Positions 16,894 to 26,441 are shown, numbered from the stretch's first letter. The stretch is DNA of 64,000 bases from Mesorhizobium sp. WSM3860 (GCF_002294995.1 NZ_NSGF01000014.1:62001-126000), one strand, 5' to 3'. Notes: a model not told the origin generated them from the sequence alone. A program made the numbers and translations.

Positions 16894-17496
16894 TTGAGCA
16901 TTGTCGAGAACATCAAGAAAGCAGCGGAGAAGCTGACCGGGATCGCAAGACCGGGCACGTCCAGGCTCGCGGATCTGGTAAGGCAGAGGAAAGCCAATGC
17001 CTTCCGCTTCAAGGACGACGGCCTTGTTCCGAGCCATCCGTCCTGGCCGCTGATCGTTTACCGCGGCGCCGTGACATTGCCGGACGGTCTCGATCCGGCA
17101 GCCGTCTTCGAGGAGCTTTTCAAGGCGAATGGCTGGGGCGACAGCTGGCGAAACGGCATCTACGACTATGTCCACTATCACTCGCGCATCCATGAGGTGC
17201 TGGGCATTGCGCGTGGCACGGCCAAGGTGCGCTTCGGCGGCGACAAGGGCCGCGCGCTCACGGTCAAGGCCGGCGACGTGGCGGTCCTGCCGGCTGGCAC
17301 CGGTCACCAGCGGCTCTCGGCTTCCGACGATTTCCTCGTCGTCGGCGCCTACCCGCCCTCCGGCACCTATGACGAATGCACCAAGCCCGAGCAGCACGCG
17401 GAAGCGCTACGCACGATCCCGAAGGCGAGCCGGCCGCGCAAGGACCCGGTCTATGGCCGCGACGGACCGTTGCTGAAGGCGTGGGGCGAACGCTGA
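16894..17496 (+). CDS. Cupin-domain protein, YjlB-like
   Basis: A 200-residue single-cupin protein. Metal-site residues are H94, H96 and H100/E101 in VHYHSRIHEVLGIARG, and a later GTGHQ supplies another histidine (about 137). The pattern and length fit the YjlB-type cupins of unknown reaction. Start is a TTG at 16894 with TGGAGG seven bases ahead; no better in-frame ATG precedes it, and MSIVENIKKAAEKLTGIARP is a typical beginning for the family. Single gene, divergent from the exported protein at 16678. Confidence 0.8.
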   Translation: MSIVENIKKAAEKLTGIARPGTSRLADLVRQRKANAFRFKDDGLVPSHPSWPLIVYRGAVTLPDGLDPAAVFEELFKANGWGDSWRNGIYDYVHYHSRIHEVLGIARGTAKVRFGGDKGRALTVKAGDVAVLPAGTGHQRLSASDDFLVVGAYPPSGTYDECTKPEQHAEALRTIPKASRPRKDPVYGRDGPLLKAWGER

Positions 17497-17594
17497 ATGC
17501 AAGCGCCGTCGCCATCGAGCGTGGCCATCCCCACCTACGCCTTCAGCAAGGAAGCAGCGGCCGGCGATTTGAAAGCGTAGCGGCGGCGCTTCGC

Positions 17595-17954
17595 CTACGG
17601 GTACTGCGCCTTCTTCGGCGCGTAGATTGCCGGATCGAAATCCAGTTCCTTCGGCAACGGCTGGCTTGAGCACTGCAGATGCATCTGCCGGGCGAGAAGC
17701 CGTCGCTGCTGCTGCTCATGCTCCTTCACCGCTGCCACCATCCCCATGCTGTACGGTCCGAGCAGGACGCCAAAACCCCAGCCGGGGTGCTCCTTTTCGC
17801 GCGCCTCGTAGTCCGAGGCCGCAATGCGGGCCTGCTGGCAATCCGGCGAGGCCCATTTCGGGTCCTGCTGCGATAGCTTCGCTCCGTAATCGACCGGAGA
17901 GGTCACGCATCCAGCCAGCGCCGCGCCCAGCGCGAGGATCATTGCGATTCGCAT
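17595..17954 (-). CDS. Small lipoprotein of unknown function
   Basis: A 119-residue protein with a lipoprotein signal: MRIAMILALGAALAGC, lipobox ALAGC with the acylated cysteine at 16, so it is tethered to a membrane facing the periplasm. The next residue is valine, which does not suggest inner-membrane retention. The middle has WGFGVLLGPYSMGMVAAVKE and a glutamine/arginine-rich helix. I chose the ATG at 17954 because the signal starts there. No family recognised. Confidence 0.75.
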   Translation of the reverse strand: MRIAMILALGAALAGCVTSPVDYGAKLSQQDPKWASPDCQQARIAASDYEAREKEHPGWGFGVLLGPYSMGMVAAVKEHEQQQRRLLARQMHLQCSSQPLPKELDFDPAIYAPKKAQYP

Positions 17955-18103
17955 CCACAAGCCTTTCCTAATGTGCGGGCGAGAAAACACAGAAGGAGGC
18001 TTCGGGCAAGCATCCGCCGGCGAGAACCAAAATCGCTTTCGAGCTGCAACCGGCCTGCGGGACGCGCGTTGTCCAAGCAGCCTACCTCATGGAGCCCACA
18101 CCA

Positions 18104-18394
18104 ATGCCCGCCAAGCGTTTCTCTCAGCCCGTCGCAATCTTCGTCGGGCTCGGCTTTCCGCGCGACATTAACACCGTCTTCGAAGCCTATCAGTTTCTCG
18201 ACGATTGGGCGGGGAGCCGCAGCCCGACCTACGCGACGACCGTCGCGCTGTGCCGGGCGGCGCTCGCCGGTGAACAGGATGCCGAAGCCGCACGCGTCGC
18301 CTTCGAAGCGTTCGCGAGGTCGCGCGGCATTCTCGCTGCGGAAGCGATGGAACTCGCCGCGGCGCGCGCCGCGCAGGAATGGATGGCTGCGTGA
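18104..18394 (+). CDS. DUF982-family protein
   Basis: A 96-residue cytoplasmic protein matching the rhizobial DUF982 pattern: an opening FSQPVAIFVGLGFPRDINTV, a central LDDWAG, then LCRAALAGEQDAEAARVAFE. Such genes are present in many copies in rhizobia and their role is unknown. ATG 18104 has GGAG nine bases ahead; an ATG at 18089 is in frame without a site. Isolated between a lipoprotein gene and the convergent DNA-repair gene. Confidence 0.8.
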   Translation: MPAKRFSQPVAIFVGLGFPRDINTVFEAYQFLDDWAGSRSPTYATTVALCRAALAGEQDAEAARVAFEAFARSRGILAAEAMELAAARAAQEWMAA

Positions 18395-18412
18395 CCGATC
18401 GCTATCGATCTC

Positions 18413-18982
18413 TCAAAATTTCCGGCTGACATAAGGCGATCCGCCGAGGCCGAACCGCCACTGGGCCTCCACGCCCTTGGTGATGCCGATCCTGCGTCCG
18501 CTCAGGATGGCGGCCGCGTTGGTTTCCGAGGCGGCAAACTCGAAGGGCGGCGCGATGAGCGACAGGCCGTTATGCGAGCCGTCGACGCCCATCGCCTGGC
18601 AGAGCTTGCCCGGGCCGGAGCAGAGCAGCCTGTCATCGTCGGTTCCCCGCCTGTCGCGCATGGCGGCGATGCCGGATTGCGGCTGGATCGCGCGGATCAG
18701 CACCGCGCTGCCCGGCAGGCACACCGCATTCAAGCACCAATGCAGGCCGTAGGAGCGATAGACATAGGCCGTGCCGGGGGCGCCATACATCGGCGCGTTG
18801 CGCGGCGTGCGGCCGCGATAGCTGTGCGAGGCCGGATCGTCGGGGCGATAGGCCTCGGTTTCGACGATGATGCCGCCGACGCCGTTGAGGCCGAGCCGCG
18901 CGCCGATCAACGCGCGCGCCACAGTGACGGCTTCGCGCGCGAAGAAATTGTGGTGCTGGTCGGCGTGAGCGCTAGGCGGCAT
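18413..18982 (-). CDS. 3-methyladenine DNA glycosylase, AAG/MPG family
   Basis: Base-excision repair enzyme of 189 residues that removes alkylated or deaminated purines. Family motifs are clear: [20 protein letters not shown] (catalytic glutamate and the helix-capping region), [29 protein letters not shown] and [11 protein letters not shown]. The length is normal. I used the ATG at 18982; an in-frame TTG is nine bases earlier. Its first bases overlap the end of a decayed TetR fragment, hinting that the two were once coupled. Confidence 0.92.
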   Translation of the reverse strand: MPPSAHADQHHNFFAREAVTVARALIGARLGLNGVGGIIVETEAYRPDDPASHSYRGRTPRNAPMYGAPGTAYVYRSYGLHWCLNAVCLPGSAVLIRAIQPQSGIAAMRDRRGTDDDRLLCSGPGKLCQAMGVDGSHNGLSLIAPPFEFAASETNAAAILSGRRIGITKGVEAQWRFGLGGSPYVSRKF

Positions 18983-19230
18983 GGCGGTCAACGTTCGTCA
19001 GGTAGGCCATGATCATCCTGCGGCACTGATCCATCGCGTTCGCCGGCGACGCTGACCGGGTGCCGTTCGATGGCGCGGTGGACCACGTTCTCCAGGAGCG
19101 TCTCGATGAGCGCCGCCGCGTCGCCGAGATCGAGGTCGGGCGCGATCTCGCGCCGGTGTCGATCACGCGGTCATCGAGAAACCGGAGCACGTTCGGCCGG
19201 GCTATTGCCTGCGCTGCCGTGCTGAGATTC
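18972..19230 (-). pseudogene. Decayed C-terminal fragment of a TetR-family regulator
   Basis: Reading leftwards, one frame gives PNVLRFLDDRVIDTGA, a second gives EIAPDLDLGDAAALIETLLE followed by NVVHRAIERHP, and the first frame returns with AMDQCRRMIMAYL up to a stop at 18972. Joined, they look like the last ligand-domain helices of a TetR protein, interrupted by two frame changes (near 19150 and 19040). No DNA-binding domain remains. The upstream edge runs into the 3' end of the VanZ-like gene, so the junction of the deletion is probably at about 19220-19260. The match is by family pattern only, without an intact parent in this window. Confidence 0.55.
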
Positions 19231-19590
19231 AAATCCTCGGACCTGCCGAACGATCGGCGGCCTGCTCGCGACGGCAAACACAATCCGCGCTAAGCCAATC
19301 CCTATGAGGCCGGCCGCCGCTTTCACGAGCGCATCCTGGAGCCGAGCGTGCCGGCCGGGATCGACCGCCTGCAGCAGTTCCAATACGCCGGCCGCGGCGC
19401 AGACAAGCAGCATTGTATGCATCAGGCGGGCGCGGAATCCGAACGCCAAGGCAAGGCCGAACAGGGCATAGGCCAGGGCGCGTTCCATGTTCGCCTCACC
19501 GAGGTGCGGCCGCATTTGGATAGGTGAGAGCGTGGCGAACGTGATGGCCGCCAGCAGCACGAGCGCGGTAAAACGGGAGATCGAGGTCAT
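19171..19590 (-). CDS. Small VanZ-like membrane protein, C-terminus possibly altered
   Basis: A 139-residue protein with about three to four hydrophobic segments: an N-terminal FTALVLLAAITFATLSPI, then ERALAYALFGLALAFGF and MHTMLLVCAAAGVLELLQAV, followed by the VanZ-like ELLQ..DPGRHARLQDALVKA and AAGLIGIGLA. The last thirty residues after FAVASRPP are hydrophilic and lie over a TetR remnant, so the original stop may have been lost in a rearrangement. Function unknown. Confidence 0.65.
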   Translation of the reverse strand: MTSISRFTALVLLAAITFATLSPIQMRPHLGEANMERALAYALFGLALAFGFRARLMHTMLLVCAAAGVLELLQAVDPGRHARLQDALVKAAAGLIGIGLARIVFAVASRPPIVRQVRGFESQHGSAGNSPAERAPVSR

Positions 19591-19678
19591 CTCCGCTCAT
19601 ACAAGCGAAAAGCCGACATAACAACAGGCGCCGTGCAAGGATGCGAATGAGGAGTGAGGACCGCCGCCTTCAGCTCGC

Positions 19679-20827
19679 TCACCCCAGCAAATTGCGCGCT
19701 GTGCGCATGAAGATCTTCGAGCCGATCGGGATCAGGTCGTCCGGGAAATCGTAGTCGGGGTTGTGGAGCGCCGGGTAACGCTCGCCGGCGCCGAGGAAGA
19801 ACATCGCCGACTTGGCGCTGTGGCCGAAGATGCCGAAATCCTCCGAGGCGCGCATCGGCAAGGCTTCCTCGCCGCGCGAAACGCCTTCCTCGTCCAGCGC
19901 GCGCTCGAGATGCTCCACCGCGTCCGGCGCGTTGACGCTGGCCACAAAAATCTCGTGGTAGTCGTGGCGGACGGAAAGGCCGTGTTCGGCGGCGATCTTT
20001 GCCGCCAGCGCCTCCGCCGCTGCAACCAACGCCGCCATGCGCTCGTCGCGGCGGGTGCGCAGCGTCGCCCACACTTCGGCGTAGCCGGGCGCGATGCCGA
20101 ACACCGCTTCACCCATCGAGCAATGGGTGACGGTGACCATAGCGAAATCGTCGTCGGCGAAGGTGCCGCACCCGAGCGCCGGCAGCTGCGGCATCAACTC
20201 ACTCACCGCCAGCATCGGCGAGCTGCCGGTTTCGGGCATGGAGGAATGCGCGGTCTTGCCTTCAAGCACGATCCGCAGGCCGCGCGAGGCGCAATTCACC
20301 ACGCCGGGTTTGAGCCTTACTTCGCCGAACGGCACGCCCGGCAGATTGTGCAGCGAGAAGGCGAAGTCAGGCTGGATCTCGGCAAAGCGCGGATCGGCGA
20401 CGACGCCGGCCGCGCCATTGCCGGTCTCTTCCGCCGGCTGGAACATCAGCACCACGCGGCCACGCGCCGGCCTTTGGCGCCCGAACTGGCGACCGAGCGC
20501 AGCCAGGATCGCGGTATGCCCGTCATGGCCGCACATATGCGACTTGCCGGGCACCTGCGAGGCATGCGCGACGCCCGAAAGCTCATGGATCGGCAGCGCG
20601 TCGAGCTCGGAGCGAAACAGCACCGTCGGCCCGGCTAGCCCGCTGTCATAGACCGCCGCCACGCCGTGGCCGCCGAGCCCGATCAGCACCTTGTCCGGCC
20701 CGGTATCGGCGAGGAAGTCGACGACCTCCTTTGCCGTCTTCTCCTCCTCGTTGGAGATTTCCGGCTGCCGATGCAGCTTGCGCCGCCATTCCGTCAGCTC
20801 GACCAGGTCTCGATTGGTCAGGGTCAC
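19679..20827 (-). CDS. M20-family amidohydrolase (hippurate/IAA-amino-acid hydrolase type)
   Basis: Cytoplasmic di-metal amidohydrolase of 382 residues. Metal-site motifs of the M20D group are present: MCGHDGHT (C99, H101, H104), PAEETGNGA with the catalytic glutamates, and SLHNLPG. The lid domain follows (TAHSSMPETG). Members cut N-acyl amino acids such as N-acetyl, hippurate or auxin conjugates. A related histidine near the end is in ALHNPDYDFPDD. Divergent from the alpha/beta hydrolase gene. The exact substrate is not predictable. Confidence 0.9.
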   Translation of the reverse strand: MTLTNRDLVELTEWRRKLHRQPEISNEEEKTAKEVVDFLADTGPDKVLIGLGGHGVAAVYDSGLAGPTVLFRSELDALPIHELSGVAHASQVPGKSHMCGHDGHTAILAALGRQFGRQRPARGRVVLMFQPAEETGNGAAGVVADPRFAEIQPDFAFSLHNLPGVPFGEVRLKPGVVNCASRGLRIVLEGKTAHSSMPETGSSPMLAVSELMPQLPALGCGTFADDDFAMVTVTHCSMGEAVFGIAPGYAEVWATLRTRRDERMAALVAAAEALAAKIAAEHGLSVRHDYHEIFVASVNAPDAVEHLERALDEEGVSRGEEALPMRASEDFGIFGHSAKSAMFFLGAGERYPALHNPDYDFPDDLIPIGSKIFMRTARNLLG

Positions 20828-21024
20828 GTCCGTCTCCGCGCGATTTGCAGCTCACACAATCACAATAGGGTTCTGCTCGCGCCGTGCCATGCCGATCAAT
20901 TCAAATAGTCCATGGGCGAATTCGCTGACGCAGTTTGACACCTCCAGCGACTATCCCGACGATTTTCCTTGCCAAAGCTGCAAGCGCCGCCGTCGTGGCG
21001 TCGGTTTTGGCGCGGGAAGCAGAA

Positions 21025-21930
21025 ATGAGCGATGCGCAAGAACAGCTCGACCTAAAGGAAATTAACGTAATCCGCGCCTTGCTGGCGTCGAGGCCGCGGC
21101 CGGTGGGCTGGGACGAACGCCGGGCGCGGCTCGACGAGGTCGGCTCGTCCTGGCCGGTCGCGGACGACATTCGATGCGAGGCGGTGACTTTCAGCGGCCT
21201 CGCGGCCGAGTGGTCCTTGGCGCCCGGGTCCGACACGGACAAGGCACTGCTCTTCTTCCATGGTGGCGGTTACTGCTCCGGCTCGATCAAAAGCCATCGC
21301 CGGATGGTGACAGAGGCTGGCCGGGCAATGGGCATGCGCACGCTTGCGGTCGGCTACCGGCGCGCGCCGGAACATCCTTTCCCCGCCCAGCACGAAGACG
21401 CGCTCGCGGCGTGGCGCTTCCTCGCCGGGCAGGGGATCGCGCCGGATCGCATCGTTGTCGGCGGAGACAGTGCCGGCGGCAATCTCAGCCTGTCACTGGT
21501 CGGCCGGTTGCGCGCGGCGGGCGAGCAGTTGCCGGGCTGCCTTTGGGTTGTCTCACCCTGGACGGATCTTTCGATGTCCGGGGCGACATTGTCAGCCAAG
21601 GACGCGATCGACCCCATCATCCACCGCGCTTATCTGGAGGAACTGGCGGGCGCCTATGTTCCCCATGATGTGGACCGGCGCGATCCGCTGATCTCGCCCT
21701 TGTTTGCCGATCTGAGCGGATTTCCTCCGATGCTGATCCAGGTCGGTTCGGCCGAGACGCTGCTGTCGGATGCGACGCGGCTTGCCGAGGCGGCCGGGGT
21801 TGCGGACGTTAAGGCACGCCTCGAAATCTGGCCGCATATGATCCATGCCTGGCCGGTCTGGAATGCTGAGTTGAGCGCCGGGCGGCGCGCGCTTCTGAGC
21901 GCGGGCAGCTTTGCCCGTGAATTTGTGTAG
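21025..21930 (+). CDS. Alpha/beta hydrolase, hormone-sensitive-lipase family
   Basis: Esterase of 301 residues. HGGG at 79-82 forms the oxyanion hole, GGDSAGG carries the nucleophile (about S149), and the acid and histidine are in IQVGSAETLL and the late PHMIHAW. I chose the ATG at 21025 (GGAAG upstream); the frame is open to 20935. It would hydrolyse a small ester. Divergent from the M20 amidohydrolase and followed after 195 bases by an aminotransferase and oxidase pair, but no shared pathway is evident. Confidence 0.9.
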   Translation: MSDAQEQLDLKEINVIRALLASRPRPVGWDERRARLDEVGSSWPVADDIRCEAVTFSGLAAEWSLAPGSDTDKALLFFHGGGYCSGSIKSHRRMVTEAGRAMGMRTLAVGYRRAPEHPFPAQHEDALAAWRFLAGQGIAPDRIVVGGDSAGGNLSLSLVGRLRAAGEQLPGCLWVVSPWTDLSMSGATLSAKDAIDPIIHRAYLEELAGAYVPHDVDRRDPLISPLFADLSGFPPMLIQVGSAETLLSDATRLAEAAGVADVKARLEIWPHMIHAWPVWNAELSAGRRALLSAGSFAREFV

Positions 21931-22125
21931 TCTAACTGGCGGGCTGACAGGATCCGTTTATTCCGACTTGCCCGATTCGAGCAGCTCGATGAACGACATC
22001 TGTGGCCCGCGTCGCCTGGCCGGCCTGGCCGCTTGCGGACATTTGGGGGCGAGCCATACGATCGTCACCGGAGGAACGAACTGCGGTTTCCCGCTGCAGC
22101 TCGAGCCAATTCGCTTCGGAGAACC

Positions 22126-23445
22126 ATGCCGCATTATCCAGACGCAATGCCTCTATCGAAAACCCTGTTCGAGCGAGCCAAAAAGGTGATGCCGGGCGGG
22201 AACACGCGCACCACGGTCTTTGTCGACCCGTTTCCGATCTATGCCTCGCGCGGCGAGGGGTGCAGGGTCTGGGATGTGGACGGCAACGTCTATTACGACT
22301 GCATCAACAATTTCACCTCGATGATCCATGGCTACACGCAACCCGATGTGGCCGCCGCGGTGATCGACCAGTTGCCGTTCGGCACGGCCTTCGGCACGCC
22401 GACGGTCAGCGAGATCGAGCTTGCCGAGCTGCTGGTCGGGCGCCTGCCCTCGGTCGAACGGATCCGCTTCGCCAACTCCGGCACCGAGGGCGTGATGATG
22501 GCCATCAAGGCCGCGCGCGCCTTCACCGGGCGGCCGAAAATCGTCAAGATCGAGGGCGCCTATCACGGCTCATACGACTTCGCCGAGGTCAGCCTGGACA
22601 GTTCTCCCGCCAATTGGGGAGACATGCCGAATTCGACGCCCTATGCGCGGGGCACGCCGCGCGGGGTGCTGGACGATGTGATCGCCGTGCCGTTCAACGA
22701 CAGCGAAGCATTGCGCGCGGTCTTCGCCGCTGAGCGCGATACTATCGCCGGCGTGCTGATCGATCCCATGCCGAACCGCGCCGGTCTCATTCCGGCTCGG
22801 CAGGATTATCTGCGCGCCATGGTCGAGATCGCCCATGCTGCGGGTGCCCTGGTCATCTTCGACGAGGTGATTTCGTTCCGCCTCGGCTATTCGGGCGCGC
22901 AAGGGCTGTGGAGCATCACGCCTGACCTGACGGCGCTGGGCAAGATCATCGGGGGAGGCTTTCCCGTGGGCGCCGTCGGCGGCCGGGCCGACATCATGGC
23001 GGTGTTCGATCCGACCCAGGGCAAGCCCGCTTTGCCGCATGGCGGCACCTTCACCGCCAATCCGGTGACGATGCGCGCCGGGCTTGCCGCGATGCGGGCG
23101 CTGACCAAGGAAAGCTTTGCCCATCTCGATCGCCTCGGCGCGTTGTTGCGCGACGGGGTCGCCGCCTCATTGGGCAAGCATGGTCTTGCCGGCCAATGCG
23201 TCGGGCTGGGCTCGCTCTTCAAGGTCCATTTCACGTCGCATCCCGTCACGGATTACCGGTCCGTCTATCCCGGCCAGGCCGAACGCAGGAAGCTCGATGC
23301 CTTCCACAAGGGCTTGCTTGGCCGCGGTGTCTTGTCGGCCAGCTATGGCCTGTTCGCGCTGTCGACACCGATGACCGAGGCAGACGCCCGCAACATTCTG
23401 CAGGCGATCGACCAGACCCTGGGCGAGATCGCCCGCCGGTCCTGA
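22126..23445 (+). CDS. Class III PLP aminotransferase / aminomutase-like enzyme
   Basis: PLP enzyme of 439 residues. The fold is that of glutamate-1-semialdehyde aminomutase and related transaminases: PGGNTRT at the start, NSGTEGVMMAIKAAR, IFDEVISFR (PLP-ring aspartate) and K273 in LGKIIGGGFPVGA as the Schiff-base lysine. GSA aminomutase proper (HemL) is not indicated, because the gene pairs with an amino-acid oxidase rather than haem genes. It would move an amino group on an amino or keto acid. ATG at 22126 follows GGAGAACC. The FAD oxidase starts 24 bases after its stop. Confidence 0.88.
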   Translation: MPHYPDAMPLSKTLFERAKKVMPGGNTRTTVFVDPFPIYASRGEGCRVWDVDGNVYYDCINNFTSMIHGYTQPDVAAAVIDQLPFGTAFGTPTVSEIELAELLVGRLPSVERIRFANSGTEGVMMAIKAARAFTGRPKIVKIEGAYHGSYDFAEVSLDSSPANWGDMPNSTPYARGTPRGVLDDVIAVPFNDSEALRAVFAAERDTIAGVLIDPMPNRAGLIPARQDYLRAMVEIAHAAGALVIFDEVISFRLGYSGAQGLWSITPDLTALGKIIGGGFPVGAVGGRADIMAVFDPTQGKPALPHGGTFTANPVTMRAGLAAMRALTKESFAHLDRLGALLRDGVAASLGKHGLAGQCVGLGSLFKVHFTSHPVTDYRSVYPGQAERRKLDAFHKGLLGRGVLSASYGLFALSTPMTEADARNILQAIDQTLGEIARRS

Positions 23446-23469
23446 GACAGGCGGGCAGGAGGACCACAG

Positions 23470-24621
23470 ATGACAGCTTCTCCTCATGTGGTGGTGATCG
23501 GCGCCGGCACTTTAGGTTTGTGCTCGGCCCTCCACCTGGTCGAACAGGGCGCGCGCGTCACCGTGCTTGAAGGCCAGTCGATCGCCTCCGGGTCGAGCGG
23601 CAGGTCGGTCGGCGTGGTCGGGTCGCAATTCACCGATCCGTTCGAGATCATGCTTCGCGTTCATGCGCTGCGCCGCTTCCGCCGATGGGAGAGCCAGGGG
23701 CTTGGCTTCAACCATATCGGTTACCTGCGCCTGGCGCGCACGCAGAAGCAGATGGAGCTGTTTGCGAAGTCGGTGGAAATTCAGGAAGAGGCCGGCCTGC
23801 GCTCGCGACTCTATCGTGCGAACGAGCTCAAGGAACTCGTGCCGCATATCAACCCGGATGGGCTGGAGGGTGGGCTGTTCGGGCCCGACAATGGCTTTCT
23901 CGACCCTCACGAGATGTGCACCTTCCTGGCGCAGATGGTCCGCGCCCAGGGCGCCGAAATCCGCCAGTATCGCAAGCTGCTCGGGGTAAGGCGGCGGGCG
24001 CGCGGCTACACGCTGAAGACCAGCGGCGATCCGATCGATTGCGATGCCGTGGTCAATGCGGGAGGAGCTTGGGCGCCTCACGTGGCCGAACTCTTCGGCC
24101 AGCGCCTGCACATTTGGCCCGAGCGTCACGAGGCGGTCGTCATCCATCTCGACGAGCCGCTCGGCTACACGATGCCGATGGTCATGGATCTGGTGAACGG
24201 CGAGGGAAGCGGGCTCAATTTCCGCCACGAAAAAAGCACCGAACTGATCGCCGAGATCCACAAGGTGGACTCGCTCGCGCCGGCGGACCCCGACAACTAC
24301 AACGACCAGTGCGAGGAACAATCGAAGGTCAGACTGGCGGAGCTTCTCCTCGAGCGGCTGCCCGATCTGCCGGGCGCGAGGCTTGGCCGCGGCTGGGCCG
24401 GCCTTTACCCGGTGACCGCCGACCATCGCCCCTTCGTCGGTCCGATCGATGCTTCCGAGCCGACACTGGTGACCGCTGCCGGCGCCGGCGGCTACGGCAT
24501 CCAGCTGGCCCCGGTGATCGGGCAGATCGCGGCCGACTGGGTTCTTCACGGCGCCCCGGTTTCCGCGCCCGGCACGGAGAGCCTGCTGCCGTCGGCAGCG
24601 CGAAATATTGCTCTTAGGTGA
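23470..24621 (+). CDS. FAD-dependent oxidoreductase, DAO family
   Basis: Flavoprotein of 383 residues resembling sarcosine/D-amino-acid oxidases: VVVIGAGTLGLCSALHLVEQ at about 7-26, SGSSGRSVGVVG after it, and the terminal FAD contact AGAGGYGIQLAPVIGQIAAD. It likely oxidises an amino acid or secondary amine, releasing an imine. It follows the aminotransferase in an apparent two-gene operon, with AGGAGG before the ATG. Substrate unknown; other DAO proteins in this window are at 10016, 32671 and 39191. Confidence 0.88.
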   Translation: MTASPHVVVIGAGTLGLCSALHLVEQGARVTVLEGQSIASGSSGRSVGVVGSQFTDPFEIMLRVHALRRFRRWESQGLGFNHIGYLRLARTQKQMELFAKSVEIQEEAGLRSRLYRANELKELVPHINPDGLEGGLFGPDNGFLDPHEMCTFLAQMVRAQGAEIRQYRKLLGVRRRARGYTLKTSGDPIDCDAVVNAGGAWAPHVAELFGQRLHIWPERHEAVVIHLDEPLGYTMPMVMDLVNGEGSGLNFRHEKSTELIAEIHKVDSLAPADPDNYNDQCEEQSKVRLAELLLERLPDLPGARLGRGWAGLYPVTADHRPFVGPIDASEPTLVTAAGAGGYGIQLAPVIGQIAADWVLHGAPVSAPGTESLLPSAARNIALR

Positions 24622-24816
24622 TTGAGCGGTGGAGCTTGGCAGGATGTCGAAGTCGGCGTCACGCGCCTAGGGAACGCGCCGGCGTCTTCTGAGCGTCGGG
24701 TCGCATGCTCGAAACACTTCTTAGGCCATCGGCGCTTCGCGCGGAACCATCGGATCGAGAGCAGGTTGGTTGTGCATCTCAGTTTGAGAGACAGTCACAG
24801 CTCAAGGGAGAACCCG

Positions 24817-25341
24817 ATGAAACTTCCGTGCAGAACTACAGCCGCCGCTGCTGCCTTGCTATTCATGAGCGTCCCGGTCCTTGCCCAGACAAGTGCTGCG
24901 CCGGAGCCCACGCCGATTCCGCAGAAGCCTGGACCGGCCGCGACACCGGAACCCAACGCTCAACCCGCAGGTCCGACGCGCGAGATGATCCGCCAGATGA
25001 TCGACGACGCGCTCCAGGAGAAGCTGCAGGAAGATCGTTCGGCTGAACAGGGAGCCCGGCATGGCGGACGTTGGCACCGCGAGGACAGACAAGCGCGGCG
25101 CGACGCCGACAGAATGGCCGGCAGGCCCGATCGGATGGGACCGCGCATGATGCACCGCGCCAGGATGCAGATCATGTTCGCGATAATGGATGCCGACGGC
25201 GACGGCGCACTCTCGCAGGGCGAAGTTCAGGATATCGTCGGCAGGATCTTCAGCGCTGCCGACGAGGATGGTGACGGCAGCCTCGACCTGGACGAGCTCC
25301 AGGGCTTCATGCATGGCCCCGGTGGTGGGCACATGCGCTAG
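24817..25341 (+). CDS. Exported EF-hand calcium-binding protein
   Basis: A 174-residue secreted or periplasmic protein. A signal peptide ends at about residue 23 (SVPVLA then Q). A proline-rich linker (about 28-52) and an arginine-rich charged segment follow, then two canonical EF-hand loops: DADGDGALSQGE at 125-136 and DEDGDGSLDLDE at 149-160, each with all oxygen ligands. Such rhizobial proteins probably sense or buffer calcium outside the cytoplasm. ATG 24817 has GGGAG upstream. Stands alone. Confidence 0.85.
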   Translation: MKLPCRTTAAAAALLFMSVPVLAQTSAAPEPTPIPQKPGPAATPEPNAQPAGPTREMIRQMIDDALQEKLQEDRSAEQGARHGGRWHREDRQARRDADRMAGRPDRMGPRMMHRARMQIMFAIMDADGDGALSQGEVQDIVGRIFSAADEDGDGSLDLDELQGFMHGPGGGHMR

Positions 25342-25487
25342 CAGCTCCGAAGCAAGATATCGCAGCCCGAGGCAGGCCACCTTGGCGACCGCTATCCATG
25401 GGACGCGCATATATGTGACAGTCAGGGATTGAGATATATTGCCGCCACGTCCTTAGGTCGCTGACGTTCTTTGAACGGGGGCATGAC

Positions 25488-26441
25488 ATGCAGGCGGTGC
25501 CGATAGCTCATCCGGCGGAACAGTCCGCCGTCGCCTCGATACCTTCGATCTCCGGCTATCCGGCCGCGGTGCTGTGCTGGCTGCTGTCGGCCGGCGTCTA
25601 TATCGCGGCGAAATGGGTGGCGCCGGAAATGCCGCCCTGGGGGCTCTGCTTCTGGCGGCTTGCGCTCGCCTGCGCCATTCTGCTGCCGATCGTGCATCGC
25701 CATCACGGCGCGATGATCGCGCTTGTCAAATCCCGGCCGCTGGAGATCGTCGCCGTCGGAGCGATCGGTCTGACGCTCTGCCAGGGCATGATCTACCGCG
25801 GCCTCGCCGATACCGACGCGACCACTGCCGGCATCATCATGGCGCTGTCTCCGGTCATGACGATGGTGCTCGCGCGTTTCGTGCTTGGCGAGCCGCTCGG
25901 GCTTTGGCAGGCGCTCGGCGCGCTGGCAGCGCTAGCCGGGATGCTGGTGATTGTCGCGCATGGCGACCTGACGGCGCTGCTCCAGCTCCAGTTCAATCTG
26001 GGTGAACTGTGGATCGTCGGCAGCGCGTTCTGCTGGGCGCTCTACACCGTGCTGGTGCGCCATTCCAAATTCGGCATCGAGCTGTTGCCGCTGGTCGTGC
26101 TTCTGCTCGGCGCCGGCGCTGTCGTCGCCCTGCCTTTCCATCTGTGGGAACTGGTCAACGACGAACGCTCCGCCTTGAACGTCCATGGCTGGCTGGCGCT
26201 CGCCTACCTGGCGGGCCCGGGCGGCGCCCTGATGTACTATCTCTACAATCGCAGCGTGGCGACGCTCGGCGCCAGCCGGGCGAGCATGCTGCTCTATCTG
26301 CAGACGATGTTCGTCGCCATCCTCGCCTATCTGCTGCTCGGCGAGAGCCTGCATGACTACGATCTCATCGGCGCCGCCTTCATCGTCGCCGGCATCGTGC
26401 TGGCGACGGTGTTGAAGCCGCACGCGGCTCGCGTCGCGTAG
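25488..26441 (+). CDS. EamA/DMT-superfamily transporter
   Basis: Inner-membrane transporter of 317 residues with ten hydrophobic segments in two repeated EamA halves (for example VGAIGLTLCQGMIYRGLADT and GASRASMLLYLQTMFVAILA). Members usually export amino acids, amines or other metabolites. The gene stands alone, before an immunity-type remnant on the other strand. A second EamA protein occurs at 56213. Substrate unknown. Confidence 0.9.
   Translation: MQAVPIAHPAEQSAVASIPSISGYPAAVLCWLLSAGVYIAAKWVAPEMPPWGLCFWRLALACAILLPIVHRHHGAMIALVKSRPLEIVAVGAIGLTLCQGMIYRGLADTDATTAGIIMALSPVMTMVLARFVLGEPLGLWQALGALAALAGMLVIVAHGDLTALLQLQFNLGELWIVGSAFCWALYTVLVRHSKFGIELLPLVVLLLGAGAVVALPFHLWELVNDERSALNVHGWLALAYLAGPGGALMYYLYNRSVATLGASRASMLLYLQTMFVAILAYLLLGESLHDYDLIGAAFIVAGIVLATVLKPHAARVA

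Noticed and set aside
22126-23445. HemL (glutamate-1-semialdehyde aminomutase of haem synthesis)
   Set aside because: The fold matches but the partner gene is an FAD amino-acid oxidase and no haem gene is near; a catabolic transaminase is more likely.
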